DNA of 64,000 nucleotides from Verrucomicrobiia bacterium (lineage in GTDB: Bacteria; Verrucomicrobiota; Verrucomicrobiia; Palsa-1439): NCBI GenBank assembly GCA_022072455.1, contig JAJVHY010000031.1, positions 1-64,000 on the forward strand, read 5' to 3'. Under the pieces are notes generated by a model that was not told the origin of the DNA, did not search any database, and saw only the letters and a program-made list of their open reading frames with translations. Shown piece by piece: positions 29,184 to 38,857 of the stretch. Made by a program: the position numbers and the translations under genes. Within the stretch, counting starts at the first letter, position 1; every line of letters starts with the position of its first letter.

Positions 29184-29600
29184 ATGAAGAATCCCCACCA
29201 ATTTGACAGCTCGGAACGCCCGTCGAATTCCTATGATTTCAAGGCCGTTCTCCTCGTGGATGACGACAAGGAGTTGGCGACTTCAATGCAGTGGATTCTC
29301 GCCGACCAGAATTTCATGGTGGACGTGGCCCACGATGGCGCCGAGGCCATCCTCAAGGTCAAAGCCAACCAATACGACGTCGTGGTCTGCGACGTGATGA
29401 TGCCCAAACTCCGCGGCGACGAAGTTTATCTGGAAGCGACCGCGTTGCGTCCCAATCTGGCGGACCGGTTCATCTTCGTCACCGGCTACGCGGCCGACCC
29501 GAAGGTCAACGTCTTTCTCACCAAGACCGGCTGCAAATACCTCATCAAACCTTTTCCGATGCAGACGCTGATTGATTGCGTCCGGCAACTCCTCAGCTGA
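29184..29600 (+). CDS. Response regulator receiver domain protein
   Basis: VLLVDDDKELATSMQWIL...YDVVVCDVMMPKLRG...YLIKPFPMQTLI. Confidence 0.9.
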   Translation: MKNPHQFDSSERPSNSYDFKAVLLVDDDKELATSMQWILADQNFMVDVAHDGAEAILKVKANQYDVVVCDVMMPKLRGDEVYLEATALRPNLADRFIFVTGYAADPKVNVFLTKTGCKYLIKPFPMQTLIDCVRQLLS

Positions 29601-30840
29601 TCTTTTCGCCTGAGATCAGGTCTTTGAGCGTCTCCCGCCGTCGAATCAAATCCACCCGGCTGCCGTTGACCAGAACTTCGGCGGGCCGGGGGCGCGAATT
29701 ATAGTTCGACGCCATCGCCATGCCGTAGGCGCCGGCACTCTTCAAGACGAGCAACTCGCCCTCGCCTACGGCCGCGATCGCCCGAGCTTCGGCAAAGAAA
29801 TCACCGGATTCGCAGACAGGACCGACGATGTCGGCTTTGATCTTGCCGGTCTTCGTGGCTTTGACCGGGACGATTTCGTGGTAGCTGCTGTACAGCGCTG
29901 GGCGGATGAGATCGTTCATCGCGGCGTCGGTAATCACGAAGGTTTTGACCGGCGTTTTCTTGACGTAAATCACACGGGTGACAAGCACCCCGCCATTGCC
30001 GACAATAAACCGGCCAGGTTCAAGCAGCACGCGGAGGCCGACATTCTTCACCAACGGCAGGACGGCGGCCGCAAACTGTTGCGGCGTGGGCGGAGTCTGA
30101 TCCTTGTAGCGGATGCCAATACCGCCGCCGAGATCCACGGTCTTGAGCGTGGCCGGGGCCAACTGGCGGACTTCCTCGACCAAACCCAACAACTTCCGGG
30201 ACGCGAGCACATACGGTTGCGTCTTCACGATCTGCGAACCGATGTGCATTTGGACACCACGAATCTCGACGCCGGCCAACCGGCTGGCTTCGCGGTAAAC
30301 CCCCAAGGCCCGCTTGATGGAAATGCCGAACTTGCTCTCTTCCTTGCCGGTCGAGATGTAATGATGCGTTTCGGGATCCACGCCGGGATTAACACGCACG
30401 GCAATGGGCGCGCGCTTCTTCAGCCGGCGCGCCACGCAGTCGAGCTGCCGGAGCTCGGCTTCGCTTTCAACATTGAAAATGTAAATCCCCAGCTTGAGGG
30501 CGTATTCGATTTCTTCGACGGTCTTGCCGACACCGGAGAAGACGCACTTGCCGGGCTCGCCGCCGGCTCGCACCACCCGGTAGAGCTCGCCCGCGCTGAC
30601 GATGTCGAAGCCGGCACCAGCTTTCGCGAGCTCGCCGATGATGGCGAGGTTGCTGTTGGCTTTGACGGCGTAACAGACCAAATGATCGATCTGCCGGAAC
30701 GCACGGTCGAGCCCCGCGAATTGGCCCACAATGTGGTTGCGGCTGTACACGTACAGCGGGGTGCCGAACTTCGCCGCGAGTTTGCGGAGCGGGACGCGTT
30801 CACAGAACAGTTCACCCTGATGATATTCAAATGCATTCAT
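29593..30840 (-). CDS. lysA: Diaminopimelate decarboxylase
   Basis: FGTPLYVYSRNHI, CYAVKANSNLAII, GVQMHIGSQI, GGGIGIRY. Confidence 0.93.
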   Translation of the reverse strand: MNAFEYHQGELFCERVPLRKLAAKFGTPLYVYSRNHIVGQFAGLDRAFRQIDHLVCYAVKANSNLAIIGELAKAGAGFDIVSAGELYRVVRAGGEPGKCVFSGVGKTVEEIEYALKLGIYIFNVESEAELRQLDCVARRLKKRAPIAVRVNPGVDPETHHYISTGKEESKFGISIKRALGVYREASRLAGVEIRGVQMHIGSQIVKTQPYVLASRKLLGLVEEVRQLAPATLKTVDLGGGIGIRYKDQTPPTPQQFAAAVLPLVKNVGLRVLLEPGRFIVGNGGVLVTRVIYVKKTPVKTFVITDAAMNDLIRPALYSSYHEIVPVKATKTGKIKADIVGPVCESGDFFAEARAIAAVGEGELLVLKSAGAYGMAMASNYNSRPRPAEVLVNGSRVDLIRRRETLKDLISGEKIS

Positions 30841-30863
30841 GGAAGGCTGCGGATACTACCAAA

Positions 30864-31658
30864 CTACAGCCATTGTGCAATCCGATCGGCAATCGCCGCC
30901 CCGCAGGCATCCTTGAGGATCCGCCGAGTCCGTTCCTTCGCCGCGGCGCGGTCGTACTGGGCGACGTACTTTTCGACCTGCCAGCGGGAGTCGTCGAAGA
31001 CCAGATACTCCGGCTGCCGCTGACTGGACTTGGGGAAACCGACGGAGCCGGTGCCGAACAAACCCGAGTGATTCGACTCCATGACCACCGGCGCCACATC
31101 CCGCCCCGGCCCGACATGCGCTTCCATCGGCATGAGCAATACATTGTGATTGTCGAAGAGGTCGGCGCGTTGGGCGTGGGTATGACCGTAAAACGCCACG
31201 CGGCCGCCTTTGCCGGCTAACGTGTAAAGTTCGTGAATCGCGTTATGCGGCGTCCGATGGTACAGCCCCGAACTCGGCTCGGCGATGGAATCGTGCGTCA
31301 AATAAATCTTGTCATTGACCTCGGTGATCAACTCCGCGTCGGCCACGAACCGTTTGGCCCACGGTTCGCCATCGAGCAGCCGGCGCGTCCACCGCAGCGT
31401 CGCCGCGGCTTCATCGTTGTACAACGCGAGATTGACTTCGCCGCGCACCGCCAACTCGTGATTTCCCGCCACCCACGCCAGCAACCCCCGCTGATGCAGC
31501 GCCAGCAACCGATCAATGCATTCAATCGGCTCCGGGCCGTACCCCACCATGTCGCCAACGAAAAAGTAGCCGTCAATTTCGCGCGTCTGCGCGTCCGCCA
31601 ACACCGCGTCGAGGGCGGCCAGATTCCCGTGGACGTCGCCGAAGACGAGGTACCGCAT
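30864..31658 (-). CDS. Metallophosphoesterase family protein
   Basis: FGDVHGNLAALDAVL, FVGDMVGYGPEP, WVAGNHE, YGHTHAQR. Confidence 0.9.
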   Translation of the reverse strand: MRYLVFGDVHGNLAALDAVLADAQTREIDGYFFVGDMVGYGPEPIECIDRLLALHQRGLLAWVAGNHELAVRGEVNLALYNDEAAATLRWTRRLLDGEPWAKRFVADAELITEVNDKIYLTHDSIAEPSSGLYHRTPHNAIHELYTLAGKGGRVAFYGHTHAQRADLFDNHNVLLMPMEAHVGPGRDVAPVVMESNHSGLFGTGSVGFPKSSQRQPEYLVFDDSRWQVEKYVAQYDRAAAKERTRRILKDACGAAIADRIAQWL

Positions 31659-32467
31659 CAGCGTCCCTTCCGCGCCGCCACTAGTGCCGCTCCAACCACC
31701 ACCACCGTCTGCCCAAGTTTCGGCGGCACGATCCGGTAGTTGTTCGCAAAGACCGGGAAAACCAGCCGTTTGACTGTCTGGCGCAGCGGCCGAAAAAATT
31801 TCTCGCCCGCCGTGGCAACCCCGCCGCCGACAATCACAATATCAGGATTTACAATGGCAATCGTATTCGCAAGAGCGAAGCCAAGATACCGGGCGGCTTG
31901 CGGGACGGTGCTCACCCCGCGTTCGATGGCCAAGCCGGACGCGAGCGCTTCGAGCCGGCGAGTGCCGATCACGGTATGCCCGATTTCCGCCGCACCGAAC
32001 CGGCCATTATCAACTTTGCCGTCAATCACGAATCCCCCACCAATGCCGGTGCCGACGGTCACATAAAACACCCGCCGCAAACCTTTGCCGGCGCCGAGCG
32101 TTGCTTCCGCCAAGGCCGAACAATTCTGGTCGTTCTCCACATATGTCGGCAAACCGAATTGCCGGTGAAACCAGCTTTGAAGTGGATAACCATCCCAACC
32201 GGCAATCTGATGCGACTTGATCGTGCGCTGACGTTCAAGGTCGTACGGGCCGCCAAAGCCGACGCCGATGGCGCGCACCCGGTATCGCACCACCAGCGGC
32301 GGAATCAGTTCGGTAAATTGCTGTAGAATGCCGGTCGCCCCTTTTTTCCGGTCGACCGTCCGTCGTTCCAAAGCGTGAACCTTGCCCCGCCGGTCGCAAA
32401 CACCGACCTGCAGTTTTGTCCCGCCGATTTCGCAGCCGAGAAACATCACTTCAACAATCTCTTCCAC
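31658..32467 (-). CDS. ROK family protein
   Basis: GCEIGGTKLQVG, VTVGTGIGGGFVIDG, DIVIVGGGVATAG. Confidence 0.88.
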   Translation of the reverse strand: MEEIVEVMFLGCEIGGTKLQVGVCDRRGKVHALERRTVDRKKGATGILQQFTELIPPLVVRYRVRAIGVGFGGPYDLERQRTIKSHQIAGWDGYPLQSWFHRQFGLPTYVENDQNCSALAEATLGAGKGLRRVFYVTVGTGIGGGFVIDGKVDNGRFGAAEIGHTVIGTRRLEALASGLAIERGVSTVPQAARYLGFALANTIAIVNPDIVIVGGGVATAGEKFFRPLRQTVKRLVFPVFANNYRIVPPKLGQTVVVVGAALVAARKGR

Positions 32468-33810
32468 AGTGCGATTTGGGCAGCGACGTTCTTCGGCGAC
32501 GGCGCACCGATGATTTTGCGCATCGCCAGTGCCCGGTGCACGTCAAACACCTTCGCCGCCGCCCGGCCAAACTTCCGACCGGCCAGTTTCGGCAACTGCT
32601 GCCCGGTCTTTTCCGCTTCGGCCACGAGGGCACCGACGAGGTGGTGGGCTTCGCGGAATGGCGTGCCTTTCAGTACGAGGTAGTCCACCAAGTCGGTCGC
32701 CAACAACAACGGGTCACTCGCCGCGGCTTCGCAGCGTGTCCGGTTGACCTTGATGTCGCCCAGCATGGCCGCGACAACTTCCAACGTGTTGAGCAACGTG
32801 TCGGCAGAATCGAACAGCGGCTCTTTGTCTTCCTGCATGTCGCGATTGTACGTCAGCGGCAAGCCTTTCAGCATCGTGAGGACGGAGACGAGGTTGCCGT
32901 AAAGCCGGCCGGTCTTGCCGCGGGTCAGCTCACAAATATCGGGATTCTTTTTCTGCGGCATCAACGATGAGCCGGTCGTGAACGCATCGCCAATTGTGAC
33001 AAAACCAAATTCCGCACTCGACCACAGGATCAAATCCTCCGCCAACCGGGAAAGATGCACGCCGGTCGCGGCGGCTGAAAACAGAAATTCGAGGAGAAAA
33101 TCCCGGTCACTCACGGCGGCCATCGAGTTTTGCGTCACGCCGGCAAATCCCAACTGCTTCGCCACGAACTCCCGCCGCAACGGCAACGTGCTCCCGGCAA
33201 TCGCGCCGGAGCCGAGCGGACATTCCTGCATTTCGATTCCGAAGACCTCGAACCGCCACGCGTCACGCGCGAACATTTCGACGTAGGCCAGCAAGTGATG
33301 CGCGAACAGGACCGGCTGGGCGCGTTGCAGATGTGTGTAGCCCGGCAACACGACGGTCGCATTCTTTTCCGCGAGCTTCACCAGTGCCCGCTGCAAGTCG
33401 AGCAGCCGGGCGACACACAGCACCGTTGCGTCACGTGTCCACAATCGAATATCGGTGGCGACCTGATCGTTCCGGCTGCGGGCGGTGTGAAGTTTCTTGC
33501 CGGCGGCGCCGATCTTTTTGATGAGCGCGGTTTCGATGTTCATGTGCACATCTTCGAGGTCGGCGTCCCAGTGGAACTTGCCGGCTTCGATTTCGCGCTC
33601 GATGAGTTTGAGGCCGCGGGTGATTTTGGCGAGTTCGACTTTGGTGAGGAGACCGACTTTGGCGAGGCCTTGCGCGTGCGCGATGGAACCGGCAATGTCG
33701 TGTTTGTAGAGCCGCCAATCGAAGCTGACGCTCTCGGTGAATTTCTTGACGGCCTCGGCAGGGCCGGCGCTGAACCGTCCGCCCCACGTGCGTTGCGACA
33801 CTTTTTTCAT
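32446..33810 (-). CDS. argH: Argininosuccinate lyase
   Basis: MKKVSQRTWGGRFS, ARSRNDQVATD, GSSLMPQKKNPD; start moved inward. Confidence 0.95.
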   Translation of the reverse strand: MKKVSQRTWGGRFSAGPAEAVKKFTESVSFDWRLYKHDIAGSIAHAQGLAKVGLLTKVELAKITRGLKLIEREIEAGKFHWDADLEDVHMNIETALIKKIGAAGKKLHTARSRNDQVATDIRLWTRDATVLCVARLLDLQRALVKLAEKNATVVLPGYTHLQRAQPVLFAHHLLAYVEMFARDAWRFEVFGIEMQECPLGSGAIAGSTLPLRREFVAKQLGFAGVTQNSMAAVSDRDFLLEFLFSAAATGVHLSRLAEDLILWSSAEFGFVTIGDAFTTGSSLMPQKKNPDICELTRGKTGRLYGNLVSVLTMLKGLPLTYNRDMQEDKEPLFDSADTLLNTLEVVAAMLGDIKVNRTRCEAAASDPLLLATDLVDYLVLKGTPFREAHHLVGALVAEAEKTGQQLPKLAGRKFGRAAAKVFDVHRALAMRKIIGAPSPKNVAAQIALWKRLLK

Positions 33811-33872
33811 AAGGCGCGATTGTGGGGAAACGGTTGCGGGAATCAAGCTCTTACCGGCTTGTCGGTCGCCAA

Positions 33873-34586
33873 CTACCGGCCTTTCAGAGCGCGGGTGAGT
33901 TCTGGGAGGCTGGTGTACCGATCGAAGCCGGCGGGTGGTTGGAAGAGTTCGATATCGGGCGGGGTGCGCTGGAGGTTGCGAAAGCGGATGGTGAAGACCG
34001 TGGCTTCCGTCTCGAACTGGAGTTGGACGGGGAAGTTGTCCAACTCGGTCGCTTCCCAGACGCGCACGTCGTATTCGTCGCCCAGTTTGTTGATGACGTG
34101 AACCCGATATTCGGTGCATGGCTGGTCACCGACGATGGTGTCGCGGAGTTTGGTCTTGGTGATTTCCAGCACTTCTTTGGTGTGCTCGCGCCAAGTCAGG
34201 ACGGTTTCCACGTAGGCGCGCAGACGGGGGTAGACGACATAGGCGCGTTTGAGTTCCGGCAGTTTGATGGTGATGGCCGAATCGAAATCGGGATCGCGGC
34301 TCTCCAGATAGTCGCAGGCTTTCAAGCCGCGGAGTTGCGTCAGATCAACGATGGTGCGGAGTTGGCCGGCCAGAAAGGTGTAATCAACGTCCACGACAAA
34401 GTCGTTGTTGGCGTTGGTGCTGAACCCGCTGATTTCGGCGGTGGCGGTAAAGCCCACGCCGGGGCCGAGGAGTGTCCCGAGGAGGTTGAGCGGATCAACC
34501 GGCATCGAGCCGGGGCCACTCCCTTGCGCCCCGACGGTGAGGCAGCCGGCCATGAACAAGCTCAGCCAGATGCCCCGGCGTTTCAT
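33873..34586 (-). CDS. Secreted DUF4412-like protein
   Basis: Signal/lipoprotein-like N-terminus; similar C-terminal pattern to the adjacent gene. Confidence 0.6.
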   Translation of the reverse strand: MKRRGIWLSLFMAGCLTVGAQGSGPGSMPVDPLNLLGTLLGPGVGFTATAEISGFSTNANNDFVVDVDYTFLAGQLRTIVDLTQLRGLKACDYLESRDPDFDSAITIKLPELKRAYVVYPRLRAYVETVLTWREHTKEVLEITKTKLRDTIVGDQPCTEYRVHVINKLGDEYDVRVWEATELDNFPVQLQFETEATVFTIRFRNLQRTPPDIELFQPPAGFDRYTSLPELTRALKGR

Positions 34587-35308
34587 CGCCCCATGCTATT
34601 CATCATTTTCTGCATGGACTGCATCATCATCTCTTGGACATTGGCGTACTTGGTGTAGTCCGCCGGCAACTCGAACAGCGCAGCGGCGGGCTTGGCGAGT
34701 TTGACGTCCTGGAAGGTGGTGGTAACGGTGCCGTCACTGGTTTCGACAGCGGACTGGAGGGGAAAGTCTTTCAGGTCAGTGGCGGTCCAGACGAGCATTT
34801 CAGTAACTTTGCCGGCGGCGTCGGTGATGACGACTTTGGATTTGACGCAGGGGTGCCCGGCAATTGTTTCCTTGCCGAGTTCGGTGCGTTCGATTTTGGG
34901 CGAGGCATCGGTGGATTTGGTCGCGACGGTTTTGGGCGCTTCGCAATAGGCGGTCATGCCGGGATAGATGATGTAGGTGGCGTCTTTGTCGGGCCGGTGC
35001 AACGTCACCATTTTACCCAAGCCCATCTCAGCCATTTGGTCGCTTCCTTTGCCGGCGCCTTTGACCTTGGTCATGTCAATTTCGATGCGCATCTTGCCGG
35101 CGAGGAAGGCGTACTGCATTTCGCCGGCCTGGGTTTCCTTGCCGCGCCGGTTCTTGACCATCATGACGGCGGTGGCGGTAAACGCGTCGTTTTTGCCGAA
35201 GAGTTGGGCGAGCAATTCGCTCGTGTCGGTCTTGCTGCCACCGCCGCCCCAGAAGGCGTGTGCGGTGAAGGGAAGGATCAGCGCCAGAATTAAGCCGGTG
35301 ATTTTCAT
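34583..35308 (-). CDS. Secreted DUF4412-like protein
   Basis: MKITGLILALILPFTAHAFWGGG; DLKDFPLQSAVETSDGTVTTTFQDVKLAKPAAALFELPADY. Confidence 0.65.
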   Translation of the reverse strand: MKITGLILALILPFTAHAFWGGGGSKTDTSELLAQLFGKNDAFTATAVMMVKNRRGKETQAGEMQYAFLAGKMRIEIDMTKVKGAGKGSDQMAEMGLGKMVTLHRPDKDATYIIYPGMTAYCEAPKTVATKSTDASPKIERTELGKETIAGHPCVKSKVVITDAAGKVTEMLVWTATDLKDFPLQSAVETSDGTVTTTFQDVKLAKPAAALFELPADYTKYANVQEMMMQSMQKMMNSMGR

Positions 35309-35387
35309 GCGGAATTTCTAGCAAACCGGCGGGCAGACTCCAATTAAAACTTCACGGCCAGCCAGCCGCTCTGTTAAAGGTGCCGGC

Positions 35388-36038
35388 ATGCAACGGACGA
35401 TTCGTGGAGTGATGTTTGACTTGGATGGAACGCTGGCGGATTCGCTTGCCGATTTGGCGAATGCGACGAACAGCGCGTTGACGGCGCTGGGTTGTCCGCC
35501 CCACCCGCGCGAGAAATACCGGGTGCTGGTGGGCGACGGGGCGCGCGTGCTTTGTGAACGGGCGGTGCCGGCAGAGCGGCCGGATCTGGTGGAGGAGACG
35601 TTGCGCCGGATGCGGGCGCATTACGATGCGCATTGTTTCGACGAGACGCGACTTTATGATGGGATCCCGGAATTGGTGAGCGAACTGCACCGGCGGGGTT
35701 ACCGGTTGGCGGTGCTTTCGAACAAGCCGGACGTTTTCACAAAACGGATGATCGCCCACTATTTCCAGCCGAATCCATTCGACGCCGTGGCCGGCCAACA
35801 GCCGAACGTACCCCTAAAACCGGATCCGAGCGGAGCGCGAGCCATCGCCGGGCAACTGGGAATACCGGCGGGTGAGTGGCTTTATTTGGGAGACACGAAC
35901 ACTGACATGCTGACAGCCAAAGCGGCCGGGATGATCGCGGTCGGCGTGCTGTGGGGATTTCGCGACCGCGCAGAACTGGTCGGGAGCGGCGCCGAAGAAA
36001 TCGTCGCCGCTCCCGCCGAGGTGTTGAAACTACTGTAG
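35388..36038 (+). CDS. gph: HAD family phosphoglycolate phosphatase-like
   Basis: GVMFDLDGTLADSLADLANATN, LAVLSNKPD, YLGDTNTDMLTAKAAGM. Confidence 0.88.
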   Translation: MQRTIRGVMFDLDGTLADSLADLANATNSALTALGCPPHPREKYRVLVGDGARVLCERAVPAERPDLVEETLRRMRAHYDAHCFDETRLYDGIPELVSELHRRGYRLAVLSNKPDVFTKRMIAHYFQPNPFDAVAGQQPNVPLKPDPSGARAIAGQLGIPAGEWLYLGDTNTDMLTAKAAGMIAVGVLWGFRDRAELVGSGAEEIVAAPAEVLKLL

Positions 36039-36086
36039 GAGCGACATTCTTGTCGCGACCGGTCGGGGCATGAATGCCCCTCCTAC
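36035..36086. repeat. REPIN-like element A (GTAG hairpin...hairpin CTAC)
   Basis: GTAGGA GCGAC-ATTCTT-GTCGC GACCGGTC GGGGCAT-GA-ATGCCCC TCCTAC; gph stop TAG lies in GTAG. Confidence 0.75.
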
Positions 36087-36087
36087 A

Positions 36088-36438
36088 TTAATACCGGCTC
36101 TCGCGACGCCCGCCACGGCCGCCGCCGCCGCCACCGCCAAAGTCGCGACGCCCACCGCCGCCGCCACCGAAGTCACCGCGGGGGCGCTCTTCGCGCGGGC
36201 GGGCTTCATTGACGGTCAAGGCGCGGCCACCGAAATCCTTGCCGTTAAACATTTCAATCGCCTTGTTGGCTTCGTCTTGCGAGCCCATCTCGACAAACGC
36301 GAAACCGCGCGATTTATTGGTGAACTTGTCCACCATCAACTCACACTTCACAACGTTGCCGGCTGTCTTGAACAGGTCCAGCAAATCGCCTTCGGTGGAG
36401 TTGAATGACAAGTTTCCGACGAATAACCTCGTACCCAT
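36088..36438 (-). CDS. RRM-domain RNA-binding protein with Gly/Arg-rich tail
   Basis: TRLFVGNLSFNSTEGDLLDLF, RGFAFVEM, GGGGGGRRDFGGGGGGGRGGRRESRY. Confidence 0.92.
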   Translation of the reverse strand: MGTRLFVGNLSFNSTEGDLLDLFKTAGNVVKCELMVDKFTNKSRGFAFVEMGSQDEANKAIEMFNGKDFGGRALTVNEARPREERPRGDFGGGGGGRRDFGGGGGGGRGGRRESRY

Positions 36439-36654
36439 GGGGACTATCTCCTAGAGCTGCGGTGGGAGGTAACACTGGAGGCGTCCGCGTCGTGCGGACA
36501 GAGGATTGGGCCAAGCAACAGGGCCAGACGTACAATCAACTCACTTAACTCTCTTCGGGTCTCTTCCATCTGCAAGCGGCGGTAATGTAGGGAAATTGGC
36601 GCAAATGGCAATACTAATCTTGAAGCAACGCCGCCGGTGTGACACAACAGCCGC

Positions 36655-37827
36655 ATGAAACTCACCCCGCTTTTCCTCCTGCTCACGGCCCTCACGGCTC
36701 AAGCCGAAGTCATCAAGATCGTCTCCAGCCTCCCGCGCACCGGCAGCGCCAACGCGCAGACCTCCACCATGGTCAACGGCATCAAGATGGCCATCGACGA
36801 AGTCGGCGGCAAAGTCGCCGGCTTCGATATCGTTTATGAAGACTGGGACGACGCCTCGCCCGAACGCGGCCAATGGGATCCCGCCCTCGAAGCCGCCAAC
36901 GCCCAAAAAGCCGTCAAAAACCCCGACATCATGGCCTACATCGGCACCTACAACTCCGGTGCCGCCAAGATCGCCATGCCCATCCTCAACCACGCCAGCC
37001 TCGTCATGATCAGCCCCGCCAACACCTACCCCGGCCTCACCAAACCCGGCACAGGCGAAGCCAACGAACCCGCCGTCTACCGCCCCACCGGCAAGGTGAA
37101 CTATTTCCGGGTGGTTCCAGCGGATGATATTCAGGGCGAAGTGGCGGCGACGTTCGCCAAGGAAACCGGTTTCAAAAAAGTTTTCATCCTCCACGACCGC
37201 GAACTCTACGGCAAAGGCGTGGCCGACGTCTTCCGCCGCGTCGCCACCAAACTCGGACTACCCATTGCCGGCTACGAAGGCATTGACATCAAAGCCGCGA
37301 ATTTCCGGTCGCTAGTGACAAAAATCAAAAGTACCGGCGCCGACCTCGTCTACTTTGGCGGCACCACCCAGAGTGGCGCCGGTCAACTCGCCAAAGACCT
37401 CGTGGCCGGCGGCGCCAAAGTCAAACTCATGATGCCCGACGGCTGCCGGGAAAATGCCCTCATTGAAGCCGCCGGTAAAGAAAACCTCGAAGGCCGTGCC
37501 TACGTCACTTTCGGCGGCCTGCCCCCGAGCCAATTGAAAGGCAAAGGCCGGGACTTCTACGAAGCCTACAAGAAAAAGTACAACGCCGAACCCGAAGCCT
37601 ACGCCGTCTACGGCTACGAAGCTGGCAAAGTCGCCCTCGAAGGCATCCAGCGCGCCGGCAAAAAGGATCGCGAAGCCATCCGCGCTGCCGTCGCCGGGAT
37701 CACGGACTACGAAGGCGCCCTCGGCAAATGGAGCTTCGATGCCAACGGCGACACCAGTCTCAAAGTGATGATGGTCGAAGAAATCAAAAACGGCCAGTTC
37801 TCGCCGGTGAAGATCGTGGGGCAGTGA
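36655..37827 (+). CDS. Branched-chain amino acid ABC transporter substrate-binding protein
   Basis: Signal peptide; periplasmic binding protein fold, EVGGKVAGFDIVYEDWDDASPERG, ISPANTYPGLTK. Confidence 0.88.
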   Translation: MKLTPLFLLLTALTAQAEVIKIVSSLPRTGSANAQTSTMVNGIKMAIDEVGGKVAGFDIVYEDWDDASPERGQWDPALEAANAQKAVKNPDIMAYIGTYNSGAAKIAMPILNHASLVMISPANTYPGLTKPGTGEANEPAVYRPTGKVNYFRVVPADDIQGEVAATFAKETGFKKVFILHDRELYGKGVADVFRRVATKLGLPIAGYEGIDIKAANFRSLVTKIKSTGADLVYFGGTTQSGAGQLAKDLVAGGAKVKLMMPDGCRENALIEAAGKENLEGRAYVTFGGLPPSQLKGKGRDFYEAYKKKYNAEPEAYAVYGYEAGKVALEGIQRAGKKDREAIRAAVAGITDYEGALGKWSFDANGDTSLKVMMVEEIKNGQFSPVKIVGQ

Positions 37828-37840
37828 TGCCACCGCTGTT

Positions 37841-37905
37841 GTAGCGGCGGTCTAGGACCGTCGCCGTCGTTGTTTCCGATTGCGGCGCTCACAGGGCGCC
37901 GCTAC
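37841..37905. repeat. REPIN-like element B
   Basis: GTAGCGGCGGTC-TAG-GACCGTCGCC...GCGGCGC-TCACAGG-GCGCCGCTAC between substrate-binding and permease genes. Confidence 0.75.
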
Positions 37906-37915
37906 AGTGCCGCCC

Positions 37916-38857
37916 ATGTCGGGCTGGGAGGTTTTCCTTCAACAACTCATTATCGGGCTGTCCAACGGCATGATCATCGCCTTGATCGCGTTGGGCTACA
38001 CGATGGTCTACGGCATCGTCGAACTCATCAACTTCGCCCACGGTGACCTCTTCATGCTCGGTTCGTTTCTCGCCTTGACCATCGTCGGCCTTTGTACCGC
38101 CCTGCCGGTCTTTGTGGTTGTGCTCCTGCTACTCACACTGACCCCGCTCTTTTCCGGTGGCCTCAACTGGCTGGTGGACCGGCTCGCCTACCGGCACCTC
38201 CGCCACTCCATCCGCCTCGCGCCACTCGTCTCCGCCATCGGCGTCTCGTTCGTCTTCCTCAACGTCGGCCTGCTTTGGGGTGGCGTGCCGATGGATGTCT
38301 TCGGCCTCGGCAAAGCCGCCGCCGCGCCGAAAGACTTCCCCGTGCTCGTTTCCAATGACAACCTCCTCGGCGACGCCACCGTGCAGTTCACGGCGAAGGA
38401 CGCGTTGGTGTTCGTCGTCACGATCCCGTTGATGATCGGCCTGACGTGGTTCGTGAAACGCACCCGCACCGGCAAAGCCATGCGAGCCGTCGCCCAAGAC
38501 CAGACGGCGGCCGAACTGATGGGCATCAATGTCGACCGTGTCGTCGGCCAGACATTCCTCATCGGCGGCGGACTGGCCGGCGTCGCGAGCGTCGTGTTCG
38601 CGCTTTACAACAACACGATCTATTTCCAAATGGGCTACCGGGCCGGCATGGACGCGTTCACGGCGGCAGTCCTTGGCGGCATCGGCAGCTTGCCGGGTGC
38701 AGTCCTCGGCGGACTCTGCATCGGACTCGCCCGCGCGTTCTCCGATCAATACATCGCCACCGGTTGGACGAACGTGATCGTCTTCACGATTCTCGTCCTC
38801 GTCCTCGTTTTCCGTCCGGCTGGCATCCTCGGCTCGAAACACAGGGAGAAAGTATGA
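37916..38857 (+). CDS. livH: Branched-chain amino acid ABC transporter permease (LivH-type)
   Basis: IIGLSNGMIIALIALGYTMVYGIVELINFAHGDLFMLGSF; start moved inward to MSGWEVF. Confidence 0.9.
   Translation: MSGWEVFLQQLIIGLSNGMIIALIALGYTMVYGIVELINFAHGDLFMLGSFLALTIVGLCTALPVFVVVLLLLTLTPLFSGGLNWLVDRLAYRHLRHSIRLAPLVSAIGVSFVFLNVGLLWGGVPMDVFGLGKAAAAPKDFPVLVSNDNLLGDATVQFTAKDALVFVVTIPLMIGLTWFVKRTRTGKAMRAVAQDQTAAELMGINVDRVVGQTFLIGGGLAGVASVVFALYNNTIYFQMGYRAGMDAFTAAVLGGIGSLPGAVLGGLCIGLARAFSDQYIATGWTNVIVFTILVLVLVFRPAGILGSKHREKV

Noticed and set aside
29878-31023. 381-aa plus-strand ORF
   Set aside because: Antisense to lysA and the metallophosphoesterase gene.
33130-34101. 323-aa plus-strand ORF
   Set aside because: Antisense to argH and the DUF4412-like gene.
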